The notes under the pieces are model-generated. The model made no database searches. It had not been told where the DNA came from and saw only the letters and a program-made list of their open reading frames with translations. From assembly GCA_021775355.1 (NCBI GenBank), contig JAJFHZ010000017.1:124001-188000 (forward strand): a stretch of 64,000 nucleotides of DNA, given 5' to 3'. The DNA is from Amylibacter sp. (GTDB taxonomy: Bacteria > Pseudomonadota > Alphaproteobacteria > Rhodobacterales > Rhodobacteraceae). The stretch's first letter is position 1. Each line of letters begins with the position of its first letter. The position numbers and the translations under genes are program-made. This document shows, in pieces, positions 37,741 through 46,462 of this stretch.

Positions 37741-38161
37741 TCGCAGACCACCTTTTGGTTTACTTTCAATATTGTAGCCACAAAAACCAGTCGCAACTTG
37801 TTCTCGATAAACTCAATTAAATCAGCATTACTCATTGCACCAGCATAAACTACGGTACCCGGTAAGACCACCGATATTGGCCCAGGAATGCGCAACATCG
37901 AATGTCAGCTTTGTGGGTGACGCATTGTTGCGACGGGATGCCCGTCGAAGGTCCGATTTGGGCTGTAAGCAGACTTGGTAACTATGGGCGGATTTCAGAC
38001 ATTCATTGCATTCACAAAAGGTAACTTTGATTGCGAGCAAGGAAATAGTACAAAGCATAGCCGTTGCATCGATCCCGCATCGACCTTGTTTGATCACCAA
38101 CATAAATCTAATGCTTGTTTTTTTAGAATTCAAGTCGCACAAGAGAAGTGCGTTTAGTTTG
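37741..38161. other. 420-bp gap with repeat copy 4
   Basis: It contains the fourth repeat copy (37948-37979) and the helicase promoter. ORFs in this gap arise from the repeat and lack other support. Confidence 0.45.
37948..37979 (+). repeat. Dispersed intergenic repeat, copy 4
   Basis: It starts AAGGTCCGATTTGGGCTGTA and continues AGCAGACTTGGT. The downstream GACATTCATTGCATTCAC resembles GACTTTCGCTGCATCCAC beside the copy at 42540, so the element may be about 70 bp long. Confidence 0.65.
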
Positions 38162-39208
38162 TCAGACAAACCGTTCAAAGTGTGTGGCATGTTCAAAAAA
38201 ACGTTCTACAGGACGTTTGTGCTCAAAATCTAAATGCCCGAAATCCGGTAATTTTCCGAACATCTCGCCTTTATAAAACCGCGATTCCCCATGCTCAGAT
38301 ACAGCATGCCCGATACGCACCGCACCTGTTTCTTCAAAAAGGTTTCTGATCTCTTTAGGGGCCGCAAATACAACTTGAAAATCCCCACCGAATGCGAAGC
38401 AAAATGCGCTTAGTGGAATTCCCAGACGCTCGGCCGCAAGTTTAGCCAGCGGGTGTAAAGGCACTCGATCCAGATCAATCGTTATTCTCATGTTGCTGGT
38501 GGATCGGATAAATTCGCATAAGGAGTATCCAAGCCCATCACTGATATCTGTAGCCGCGATTGGCAATCCTAGCGCTCTGATGTTACCGACAGTTTCAACA
38601 GGTAGATCAGCCTCGGAAAGTGTCTGGAACGCGCGTTTACGCAATTCAGTAGAATCTGAATACTCAAGTAGACATAAGGCGGCCGTCACCCCGCTCAGCT
38701 CTCCAGAAACGTATATGTCTGCTTCGGGAGGCCCAACACATTTCCCCCAAGCTGTATTGGCTAATTCGCCAAGGATAGTGCCGTGCACGACGATTGACGG
38801 CCCCTCTTTTGTATCTCCGCCGATGACCGTGATGTTGTGGTGTGCGCACTCGTTTTGAACGGCCCTAAAAAGGACCTCAATATCCTCTTTTGTGCACTCT
38901 AAATCTAGGACCGCTGAGAAAACGAACCACCGCGGTATACCGCCAGTGCATAGTATATCCGCAATATTCTGGCGGACTGTATACGTGCCCAGATCTTCAA
39001 GGTCTCTTTTTCCATATGTGTCGGATATTCGTTTAGAGTTCGCATAATCTGCAGATACGATCAGTTTTTTTCCTATAGCCGCAATGACAGCGGCATCATC
39101 TATACCAGCACCAACTAAAACAGTAGGATCGTTGGCAACGAATATTTGTCTGGAAAGCTCGTGGGCAACCAGTTGCAAGTTTTTCTGATTTGCAATTTTA
39201 GACGTCAT
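38162..39208 (-). CDS. ThiL/PurM-superfamily kinase-like protein
   Basis: 348 residues of the AIR synthase-related (PurM/ThiL/SelD) fold: AGIDDAAVI (about 35), NIADILCTGG, VIGGDTKEGP, ATDISDGLGYS and FGGDFQVVF. Asp residues for Mg-ATP are kept. ThiL phosphorylates thiamine monophosphate, but this copy is diverged (GGDFQVV for GDDYELL) and sits in an island without other thiamine genes, so it may phosphorylate another substrate. It overlaps the metallophosphoesterase gene by 11 bases and is last of that operon. Confidence 0.75.
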   Translation of the reverse strand: MTSKIANQKNLQLVAHELSRQIFVANDPTVLVGAGIDDAAVIAAIGKKLIVSADYANSKRISDTYGKRDLEDLGTYTVRQNIADILCTGGIPRWFVFSAVLDLECTKEDIEVLFRAVQNECAHHNITVIGGDTKEGPSIVVHGTILGELANTAWGKCVGPPEADIYVSGELSGVTAALCLLEYSDSTELRKRAFQTLSEADLPVETVGNIRALGLPIAATDISDGLGYSLCEFIRSTSNMRITIDLDRVPLHPLAKLAAERLGIPLSAFCFAFGGDFQVVFAAPKEIRNLFEETGAVRIGHAVSEHGESRFYKGEMFGKLPDFGHLDFEHKRPVERFFEHATHFERFV

Positions 39209-41051
39209 AGAACCGCCTTTTGTCGCTTTGGGCCTCTTCCATCAAATTCCATGCACTTCCCGCAAAATACCTGAGTAGGCCATTATTGGTTCTATTGTCC
39301 AATTCAAGGTAGACCTCGGTGTCGTAGGCCTCCACTATCTTGATTGTCTGGATAAGTGCCTTAGTGAATTTCGGCGACATGCCGCCATTGATCTCTCCTA
39401 TATACTCGCAGTGACCGGCGTGGCCCAGCGGCGTATTGGTGTAGTGGACTCGTATATTTTTCCTTACGAGATCTTCATCTAAGCGCATGTTTTTGTTCAG
39501 CTCAATAACAAAATTCGTCCAAACCTTTTCTAAGTCGTCTACATCACTGATGAGTCGCTTTTCAGTATATAGTTTAGATATTTGATCACCAGCGTTTGGC
39601 TTCACAATAAGTATATCAATCCCCTTTCCCCCGAGCCTGTTCTTTAGCTGTTCACCCTCGGCTTCATACTCATGTAACCGCGTAATTTTCAGCATATACT
39701 CACGTAGTTTTTCGAGACTGGCTCCGAAAATGAATATTCCCTTTGTTGATTCAAGCAGAAGTTTATTACAAGCCGACATAAAATTTCTGTCATCGCCTTC
39801 TACGTTGGGGCGAACGTTATCAGTGGGATAGTAAAATTCACGGATTTCCGCTTTGGCCAACTCTGTATTCTTAGGACTCTTCAGGTGATCAAAAACGACA
39901 TCTGATTTTGTAGATGTAAAGGCGGTTCCAGAATATGAAAAATTCTCGATAGTCATACAATGCGGACTTGGTAGTTCTATGACAGAAAAGGAAATATCAG
40001 AACCAAACGCGGCTTTAACGCCGGAAGAATAGATACTTCCGTAGTGGTCTACATCGAAATCATACCGGATTAACGTGGTTTGGTGTTCGTGCCCATGCAG
40101 GTGAATATCATAACCAGCCCTTTGTAGTGCTTGGCCTAATTTGAAGCCGTTTAATTGCGACGTTATCGCATGTTCTAAAAATGCGGTCAGATTGATCTCA
40201 CTGGTCCCCGACGCCACTACCGAATCAGAGGATAACGCCATTAGCCCATGATGGCTAACAGCAAAGTTCACCACTTCACGGTCCTCAGGTGCTTCCTTCA
40301 TCAGATTCTCATGGTTGACTATGTTAACAAGATGTTCATCTGCTACCGTGCCCATGTTGACGAATATTGGGTGGGTTGCCGAAGTGTTAAGGGTGCAGAT
40401 ATTCAGCCTCACTTTATCACCATTGGCACATTCCCCGTCTATGTGCTTTAAAATGGTTTCGTCGCCGATCGGATAGCAGGTATAAGGACTAAAGATGGTC
40501 ATAAATTCCTGGCGGACGAGATTCCGGAAGATCTCTTCGTCTTGGTCAACCTCCGAAATTTTCAATTGGCCCAGTAATGTTTCCAAAGCGGCCTTGAACC
40601 TGTTAGCTTTCTCTACTTTATCCGTTACAAATCCCACAGCCTTCATCAGAAACCCGCCTGCAGGGCCGGCCTTAGAATTGAACTGATCCAACAGAGCCTT
40701 TATCCCATAGGCAAGAGCATCATGATTTCCGGGGATTACAATGCACTTAGAATGTTGATTCGCGGGCAATACCATTTCCGCAATCTGCGTTATAAACGCC
40801 TTGGCCTCTTTCATAGAGGATGTATCGCCGATAGAGGTTGCATCGCCAGAGAAGACTATTGCATCAAATCTACTAGCATCCTCTGTGTGATTTGTTTGCA
40901 AATATGCAAGAAGCCGGTTTCTGTCTTCGATGGTTGACACCGATAGCGGAAAATCTATCCCAATATTTTTTAGGCTTTTTTGGAATTCGAGGGCGTGGGC
41001 CAAAGTGTCGTCGCTTACAATATGGAGATCGCTAATATGTAAAATTTTCAT
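39198..41051 (-). CDS. Calcineurin-like metallophosphoesterase with extra C-terminal domain
   Basis: 617 residues. About 1-360 holds all five family motifs: HISDLHI, FSGDATSIGD (about 69), IPGNHDALAYG (about 107), VSHHGLM (about 265) and HGHEHQ (about 318). About 400-617 is a separate region, with FGASLEKLREYMLKI, IDILIVKPNAGDQ and VYLELDNRTNN, somewhat like phospholipase-D-related or SIR2-like NTP-sensing modules but not assigned. It overlaps the ThiL-like gene. Possibly cleaves cyclic nucleotides or phosphodiesters. Confidence 0.75.
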   Translation of the reverse strand: MKILHISDLHIVSDDTLAHALEFQKSLKNIGIDFPLSVSTIEDRNRLLAYLQTNHTEDASRFDAIVFSGDATSIGDTSSMKEAKAFITQIAEMVLPANQHSKCIVIPGNHDALAYGIKALLDQFNSKAGPAGGFLMKAVGFVTDKVEKANRFKAALETLLGQLKISEVDQDEEIFRNLVRQEFMTIFSPYTCYPIGDETILKHIDGECANGDKVRLNICTLNTSATHPIFVNMGTVADEHLVNIVNHENLMKEAPEDREVVNFAVSHHGLMALSSDSVVASGTSEINLTAFLEHAITSQLNGFKLGQALQRAGYDIHLHGHEHQTTLIRYDFDVDHYGSIYSSGVKAAFGSDISFSVIELPSPHCMTIENFSYSGTAFTSTKSDVVFDHLKSPKNTELAKAEIREFYYPTDNVRPNVEGDDRNFMSACNKLLLESTKGIFIFGASLEKLREYMLKITRLHEYEAEGEQLKNRLGGKGIDILIVKPNAGDQISKLYTEKRLISDVDDLEKVWTNFVIELNKNMRLDEDLVRKNIRVHYTNTPLGHAGHCEYIGEINGGMSPKFTKALIQTIKIVEAYDTEVYLELDNRTNNGLLRYFAGSAWNLMEEAQSDKRRFYDV

Positions 41052-41086
41052 ACGGGACTTTCATCGCTAATCAATATTTGGTCGCC

Positions 41087-41761
41087 TTAGGCCGCAAAAT
41101 TACGAACGGTTCTCGCCGCATTTTCTTGAAAAGGGTGGGTCCTGTAATTCCAGTTATCATTCTTACCGGTCATTTCGGCTATGGCACGACGGAAAAATTG
41201 AGATCCTAAACGTGTTGAGTTACAGACGTGTTTTCGGTCGGTCGAATTCCCGAACAAATGATAATCTGACGTACTTTCGAAATTGTTTGGATTAGGCTCT
41301 GCCCCAGATTTCCAACCCATTCCACTTCGCGTTTCAACCGTGCTGTTAAAGCAATCAAAGTCAAATTCGGGTTTGACCAGAATGTGTAGGTGCGCAAAAT
41401 TCACACCACAGCCGACATCAGACCCCGCAGCGCCACACCCGTGTTCAAACCAAATGTGTTCAGTTTGTCCTGAGCCTGTTAGTCGCTGCAAGACGTCTTC
41501 AGAAAGCTGGTTGATGCCTTGAAAAGAGCCGCGCCAGTCCAGGCAATTCAGGAAATAGGAGCGTGGCCACACCAGAAGCCAGTTTGGTACTATCGAGCCA
41601 AGCGACGGTGTTACGTAATAGTGTTCAGTTTCTAACAAAATGCGGTCACATTCACCAACACTATTACCCCTTCCAAATCGTTCAATTAAGTTTTCATAAT
41701 TGGCTTTTTGTGGCGGATGGCCGTGGATGTTCATGTCAACTCCCGGTAGCAGTTTGTCCAT
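41087..41761 (-). CDS. HIT-like nucleotide hydrolase/transferase
   Basis: 224 residues. The motif GCGVNFAHLHILVKP (about 120-134) gives H-x-H of a HIT-superfamily site, with an LVWPRSYFLNC strand before it, similar to AP4A phosphorylases or galactose-1-phosphate uridylyltransferases. A third His position is not clear. It could cleave or transfer a nucleotidyl group. It lies 35 bp upstream of the phosphoesterase gene, in the same direction. Confidence 0.65.
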   Translation of the reverse strand: MDKLLPGVDMNIHGHPPQKANYENLIERFGRGNSVGECDRILLETEHYYVTPSLGSIVPNWLLVWPRSYFLNCLDWRGSFQGINQLSEDVLQRLTGSGQTEHIWFEHGCGAAGSDVGCGVNFAHLHILVKPEFDFDCFNSTVETRSGMGWKSGAEPNPNNFESTSDYHLFGNSTDRKHVCNSTRLGSQFFRRAIAEMTGKNDNWNYRTHPFQENAARTVRNFAA

Positions 41762-41807
41762 TTCTACTTGTTAAGGTTAGCTTTTCCATAGCCAATGCGT
41801 CAACGAA

Positions 41808-42275
41808 TCATTTAGGTTCCTGAAATTCGTTGCGGTCAGACACTTCTGTGCGTTCCATTTCCTGGAATGGTGTAAATGAACCGTTCTTCCAAAAACCCCA
41901 CGATCTTCTTTTTGGACCGACAAGAAACACTGAAACCACTGCTTCAAGTTGTTGATCCGGAACGCATATCCTGTGGCGGTATTCGGCACGCCTTAGTGTG
42001 ATTTTTCCAGGACGAAATACTGTCGATCCACTTTCGGTCAATTCGATATAGCTCCCACTTACCAACCAACTGAGCGAGTCCCATGGGTGGTCATGCAGGT
42101 CCTGATCGGGGTCGTCACGCAAAAACCGATGGATGTAGAGAGCTAACGGCCCTGCTTTTAGCACCCGCCAACGCTGGAGAACCGGTTCAGAATCTCTGCC
42201 TATGACAAAATCGGGTGCACGCTTTTGAATAACGCGCTTTTCAATCCTTTTTGCAACCCACCGACTTAAGCTCAT
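41808..42275 (-). CDS. Cupin-fold protein
   Basis: 155 residues. LHDHPWDSLSWLVSGSYIEL with FRPGKITLRRAEYRHRI forms the two cupin motifs with a probable metal site (HDH, E, H). The type is common in phages and mobile DNA, annotated as cupin or cysteine-dioxygenase-like. It starts the minus-strand row of cupin, HIT, phosphoesterase and ThiL-like genes. Substrate unknown. Confidence 0.7.
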   Translation of the reverse strand: MSLSRWVAKRIEKRVIQKRAPDFVIGRDSEPVLQRWRVLKAGPLALYIHRFLRDDPDQDLHDHPWDSLSWLVSGSYIELTESGSTVFRPGKITLRRAEYRHRICVPDQQLEAVVSVFLVGPKRRSWGFWKNGSFTPFQEMERTEVSDRNEFQEPK

Positions 42276-42984
42276 TGTGGCACCTGTTTTCCTAATTGTT
42301 TACGTAACAGTAAGTTACCTTTTACGAATACTGCACATTTTTTAGTCGGCTCACGATACAATGAGACGGTAAACTGCGAGGCCTACCAGGCGCATTGCTG
42401 CCGACAATCGACTAATACTTCTTTGATATTGCGTTGTTGGTCAACAGTGACAAGTTTCCCAGCCCGCACACAATCATTCTGAAAGCCTGCTGAGTGTCAG
42501 GTAAGGAAAAGTTGCGGCGCGACATCGACGTTGTAAGTTAAGGTCGGCTATGGGCCGGAAGCAGACTTGGTTGAAAAGGGAGGAAAGCCGACTTTCGCTG
42601 CATCCACCATTGAATGGCTGCTTTCGGCGACAGGCACGCGTTCGTTATTTGAGTTTGAAATGTTCAGCCAATGCCAATGGACTTGGATGATCTTCAGCTC
42701 TATCGAGCAAGCTGATAGTCGTGGTGCTAATCCGGCTCATCTTATCACCATGAGCATAAAAGGTACTGTGAGCGCCCAAAACCCTCGCGGGTAACGCGGA
42801 AGCTCACACCATTTCTAGCGACAGAAATTTTCACTATATATAATTCAATATAATACAATCATTCGCTTTTGAGGCACCTGGGACAGCTGTATGATTATAG
42901 AGCACATGGTGAAAATTCGACTAAATCCCCTATGTGCTTAATAATAGAAATGCCGCCCCACCTGTCCCACAATACCCCTGTGAG
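42276..42984. other. 700-bp gap with a palindrome and repeat copy 5
   Basis: Just upstream of the cupin gene lies GTAACAGTAAGTTAC (42304-42318), 5-bp arms with a 5-bp spacer, a possible operator. The fifth repeat copy is at 42540. The 75-codon ORF at 42567-42794 begins inside the repeat and is not supported. The stretch near 42830-42870 is AT-rich and may hold a promoter or replication site. Confidence 0.45.
42540..42572 (+). repeat. Dispersed intergenic repeat, copy 5
   Basis: It starts AAGGTCGGCTATGGGCCGGA and continues AGCAGACTTGGTT. Best match to the copy at 37948 (about 25 of 32 positions). Confidence 0.65.
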
Positions 42985-45246
42985 TTAACCTAAAGACCCG
43001 CTTGGCAATCTGCATTTGATTTGCAGTCCTTTAAATCCTCGTTCGCTCCCTGATTTGTAAGATAGATAACCGCGTTTACGCATTTCTTTGCTTAGTGAGT
43101 TGGCAGTCCAAGATCCTAAACCCTGCGTTGCTAAGAAAGTCTGAAACATTTCATGCAACTGATTGTTGCTGATTTTTGCTTCGGAATTACGAATGAAACG
43201 CTCTTGTAGAAAGTTTCCTAAGGTATCTTCTGCATCCAGGTATTCGTATGAGGCCTCATTCACGGCATCGGGTGCCTTTAAGCCACAAGTGTTCCACTTC
43301 ACAGCGCCTTCAATGATCCAACGTAAAATTTCTGGACCTTCATTAAGCAATTTTGCGCTTAAATCTAAATCAACATCTTCAGCTTTGATCGTCACTTTGA
43401 ATGGGATAACACACATCCGACGTCGAATAGCTTCATCAACGCCTCGGATTGATGGGGCATTATTTGCGTCAACGATTAACGTACATTGTGGAATGAACGT
43501 AAAGTTATCTTGCCGCATTAAACGCGCCGTTATCGGATCACCTCCTGTAATTTGCTTAAGCAAAGCTTCATCCCAAACTTTGCCAACAGGTAACTCTGAT
43601 GCACGCGCCAGACGAGCGTTTGCAAGGTGTGCTAAATCAGTTGCATGTTGCTCTGTCTTTTTATCTAGAAGCAATTTTGGCGGAATGACCTTCGCATAAT
43701 CGTCAGACAAAATCGCCGCCAGAGTATTGAGCCAAGTGCTTTTACCATTCCTGCCCGCGCCATACGCAAAAAACACCTTATGTTCTTTTGCGGATCCTGT
43801 GGCTGCATACCCACTCAGCAGCTGAAGAAACTCAACTAAATCTGCATCACCGTCTGTGATCTTATCAAGAAACGATAGCCACCTATTGGGTTTAGCACTT
43901 TTCTCGGCAGGATCAAAAACAGTCGCGTTTAACAAATAGTCAGTGGCTTTACGTGGCCTACACTCACCTGTTTTAAGATCAACCAAACATGTTGGTGTCC
44001 CCAAAATAAACGGATCATTATCCCAGTCGCAGATGCTGCGGGCTGCGCCTTCATTCGTTTTCATTAGTGTGTCGATTGCCATTATATTTTTATTTTCACC
44101 AAGGCGTTTGCGTTTCGCTGGATCCTCGGAACCGGGCACATTACGTAAATCTTTGCGAAGCTGTGTAATTTGATCGTTTTTGTTGGAGGCTAACTTCCAT
44201 CTTTTTCCATCCCAGGTCGCCCAACGGTTTTTTTCTGGAATATAAAGTTTCTTTCCTGACCATTGTTCGTTGAAAAGATGATGGGCAAGATCATCTTGGC
44301 TCATGTCGGCGTGACAATTACCATGACCCCCAACGGATGTATCGGACTGAGAGTAAACTTTTTTGCACAGCTTAATGGCATTTTGTATTGTACTTTGTCT
44401 GTAGTCAGAGCGTTTTTCCCACTTATCTCGCATGAGCATGGATCGCCTAAACAACCGATCCATGCGCTGCACGTCTTTTCCAGTCCAAAAAGCGAGATGC
44501 ATCATTAAAGCAGCGTCCGCCGAACTGTGGTCGAATGCGCGTTTTGAGTCGAGGTATTTTTGGCCGAGTTTTGTCGCGTTGGCCTCCCACAAATCACGGA
44601 ATACTATTCCACCAAAAGCGCCAGAAGCTGAGTAGGATTTACACATCTTCTGAATAAGTTCGTCATCGTTATCTGGACCGGTGTAGGTTTCATCGCGCCC
44701 AATTTGTAATTTACCAACTGGCTTACGTTGCGGGATGACATTTAGAAGATGCTCTGTCCAATCGAGGTCTGATGCTTGGCCATTTATGGGTGTGAGCCCT
44801 TGCTGAGATAGTGCTACAAAGCGCTTATCCCAGTAAAATTCACGGTCGCCGTTCCATTTGTTTTGACTGTTGGAAATCTTAGCAACTTCACAGCGGCCAA
44901 TAATATGAAGCCCATTACCGCTAGTAGAAACTTCGCCTAGAGCCCCCGTGAATGATAGAAAGAGGCGTTCGGCATCTGACTTCCATGAACCGCCGGCGTC
45001 ACGCCCATCGTCGATATCTACGAAAAAATAACCGTCCCCGTTCAAAACCCACCCGACGCCATACGGTGCATTCGGTTGCTTTTCGTCCCAAGTGGCGAAA
45101 GGCATGATATCTGCAATGGATCGCCAATGATTAACGTCATGTGCGTTTATTTTTCGGCCATTTTGGTCACATGGAATTTTTTGCCATTTTTGTTTGAGGG
45201 TGTCCAATGTACGAAGATAAAGGATAAAGCGTGGCGGTAAATTCAT
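42985..45246 (-). CDS. P4-type primase-helicase (D5-like, SF3)
   Basis: 753 residues. The N-terminal part (about 20-200) resembles the primase-polymerase N-domain of such proteins (YGVGWVLNGDGYFFVDIDDGRDAG, STSGNGLHII). The C-terminal part is an SF3 helicase with Walker A GAGRNGKSTWLNTLAAIL (about 495), an ARASELPVGKVWDEALLKQ box and VDANNAPSIRG. It replicates satellite phages and plasmids. It places the island among self-replicating integrated elements. It follows a small hypothetical gene in the same direction. Confidence 0.88.
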   Translation of the reverse strand: MNLPPRFILYLRTLDTLKQKWQKIPCDQNGRKINAHDVNHWRSIADIMPFATWDEKQPNAPYGVGWVLNGDGYFFVDIDDGRDAGGSWKSDAERLFLSFTGALGEVSTSGNGLHIIGRCEVAKISNSQNKWNGDREFYWDKRFVALSQQGLTPINGQASDLDWTEHLLNVIPQRKPVGKLQIGRDETYTGPDNDDELIQKMCKSYSASGAFGGIVFRDLWEANATKLGQKYLDSKRAFDHSSADAALMMHLAFWTGKDVQRMDRLFRRSMLMRDKWEKRSDYRQSTIQNAIKLCKKVYSQSDTSVGGHGNCHADMSQDDLAHHLFNEQWSGKKLYIPEKNRWATWDGKRWKLASNKNDQITQLRKDLRNVPGSEDPAKRKRLGENKNIMAIDTLMKTNEGAARSICDWDNDPFILGTPTCLVDLKTGECRPRKATDYLLNATVFDPAEKSAKPNRWLSFLDKITDGDADLVEFLQLLSGYAATGSAKEHKVFFAYGAGRNGKSTWLNTLAAILSDDYAKVIPPKLLLDKKTEQHATDLAHLANARLARASELPVGKVWDEALLKQITGGDPITARLMRQDNFTFIPQCTLIVDANNAPSIRGVDEAIRRRMCVIPFKVTIKAEDVDLDLSAKLLNEGPEILRWIIEGAVKWNTCGLKAPDAVNEASYEYLDAEDTLGNFLQERFIRNSEAKISNNQLHEMFQTFLATQGLGSWTANSLSKEMRKRGYLSYKSGSERGFKGLQIKCRLPSGSLG

Positions 45247-45248
45247 TT

Positions 45249-45521
45249 TTATACCTCATTCTTAGAAGTCGCCACATGGGCATGTCCAACCAATGATCTT
45301 GCTAGTCTTTCTGCATCTGAAATTGGCAAAGCTACGCCAAAACGCTTGCCAGTTATGCAATTTTCGAAACCAATGAAAACAGCACCTTCATAATGGAAGA
45401 CTACAGTTTTAGAGGGACTTTCTTGCCAAGTATGCGCAAACCAGTTGTCTTGCAGTTCTTGGTTCGACAAGAGTTTTACAGTGGATCCGGTTTGCGGTGT
45501 ATTAGTATTGAGATGTAACAT
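45249..45521 (-). CDS. Hypothetical protein, 90 aa, upstream of the primase gene
   Basis: 90 residues (LSNQELQDNWFAHTWQES, FHYEGAVFIGFENCITG). No signal, membrane segment or known family. Its stop lies 2 bases before the primase start, so the two are co-transcribed. Probably a replication accessory or regulator. Confidence 0.6.
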   Translation of the reverse strand: MLHLNTNTPQTGSTVKLLSNQELQDNWFAHTWQESPSKTVVFHYEGAVFIGFENCITGKRFGVALPISDAERLARSLVGHAHVATSKNEV

Positions 45522-45547
45522 AATTTATGTTCCTTGCGAACTTAGCT

Positions 45548-45593
45548 ACAAAAGCCCGAACCCAGCCTACTAACGCATGGTTCGGGCTTTTGT
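45548..45593. terminator. Perfect 15-bp inverted repeat, terminator after the AlpA gene
   Basis: ACAAAAGCCCGAACC and GGTTCGGGCTTTTGT pair perfectly around a 16-base loop. On the minus strand it follows the AlpA stop and ends in TTTTGT, so it would end the AlpA transcript before the primase operon. Confidence 0.75.
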
Positions 45594-45805
45594 TATGCTG
45601 CTGGATGGATTTGAGTGTTAGAATGAGACAGCTCAGCCATGCGGGCGTCAAAGTCCTCTAGGTCGATATCACGCCACAAGATGCGATGACCAATTTTCAG
45701 AGGGCGCGGGAACCTTATAGTAGGATCATCTTGCCACCTGTAGAGTGATGAGCGGCTAATTTTATAATGCTCTTGGACTTGGTTGCTTGATAGGTATTGG
45801 GTCAT
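45593..45805 (-). CDS. AlpA-family helix-turn-helix regulator / excisionase
   Basis: 70 residues: MTQYLSSNQVQEHYKISRSSLYRWQ followed by FPRPLKIGHRILWRDIDLEDF, the AlpA pattern. Such proteins drive integrase expression or excision of P4-like elements. Its position next to the integrase module supports this. Confidence 0.88.
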   Translation of the reverse strand: MTQYLSSNQVQEHYKISRSSLYRWQDDPTIRFPRPLKIGHRILWRDIDLEDFDARMAELSHSNTQIHPAA

Positions 45806-45904
45806 GTTAAAGCCTCATGGTTTCTGATGACCAAGTGGTTAGCGAAATTTTACCGCTGACCTTTAGAGGTAAAATTAAAATTCTTTTTACCCCTACTTTT
45901 TAAG

Positions 45905-46462
45905 TCAATTCTTGCCATATCGTTTCCAAGCATCTCGAATTACTCCTGTCTCCACTCTAAAAACTTCGGAGAGAACATCAACTAATGTATCTTCATTCGA
46001 TGTGTTTTCGCCTGTACCTTTCCTAAGTGGCGCTAAGGACGAGAATATTCTGATGTAATTTGCAATTTGCATGTCGCGTGTTGACTTTGAAGGGCGACCA
46101 ATATTCTTTTTTGGACCTGGATTGTCTGACAGAAGTTCAAGCAAAAGTAAGTCCCTCAAGCGTTGCGGAACCAACGCTTCATCTTCTTTAAAGCTCTGCT
46201 TCACAATGGTTTTAAGAGCGTCAAATGCAATTTGACTGTCTTTGGCGAACTTTATAATATTTTCTGGTTGTTCTTTGTTGAGGATAAACGTGATTATCGT
46301 TTTTCTGTTAAAAGTATCACTATCAAGTTTGTGGCTCTCACGGGTATGAAAATGTCGAATATAATCGACTACCTCATCGTAGCTCATAGTGGCCATCTCA
46401 TGCCTCAATTTCGATTCCTGCGTTTTTACTTCTTGAGCTAGGGCTTTACTTAACTCACCCAT
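45905..46462 (-). CDS. Hypothetical protein coupled to the integrase
   Basis: 185 residues, helical, with a proline/lysine-rich hinge (PGPKKNIGRPSKSTRDMQIA) in the middle. Not recognised. The start ATG at 46462 lies within the last 8 bases of the integrase gene, so it is translated with it. It may be an excision or copy-control factor. Confidence 0.6.
   Translation of the reverse strand: MGELSKALAQEVKTQESKLRHEMATMSYDEVVDYIRHFHTRESHKLDSDTFNRKTIITFILNKEQPENIIKFAKDSQIAFDALKTIVKQSFKEDEALVPQRLRDLLLLELLSDNPGPKKNIGRPSKSTRDMQIANYIRIFSSLAPLRKGTGENTSNEDTLVDVLSEVFRVETGVIRDAWKRYGKN

Noticed and set aside
38162..39208. Housekeeping thiamine-monophosphate kinase thiL
   Set aside because: Motifs are diverged (GGDFQVV for GDDYELL), it is in a mobile island, and no nusB or thiamine genes are adjacent.
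42567..42794. 75-codon ORF
   Set aside because: It starts inside the dispersed repeat and reads through repeat sequence.
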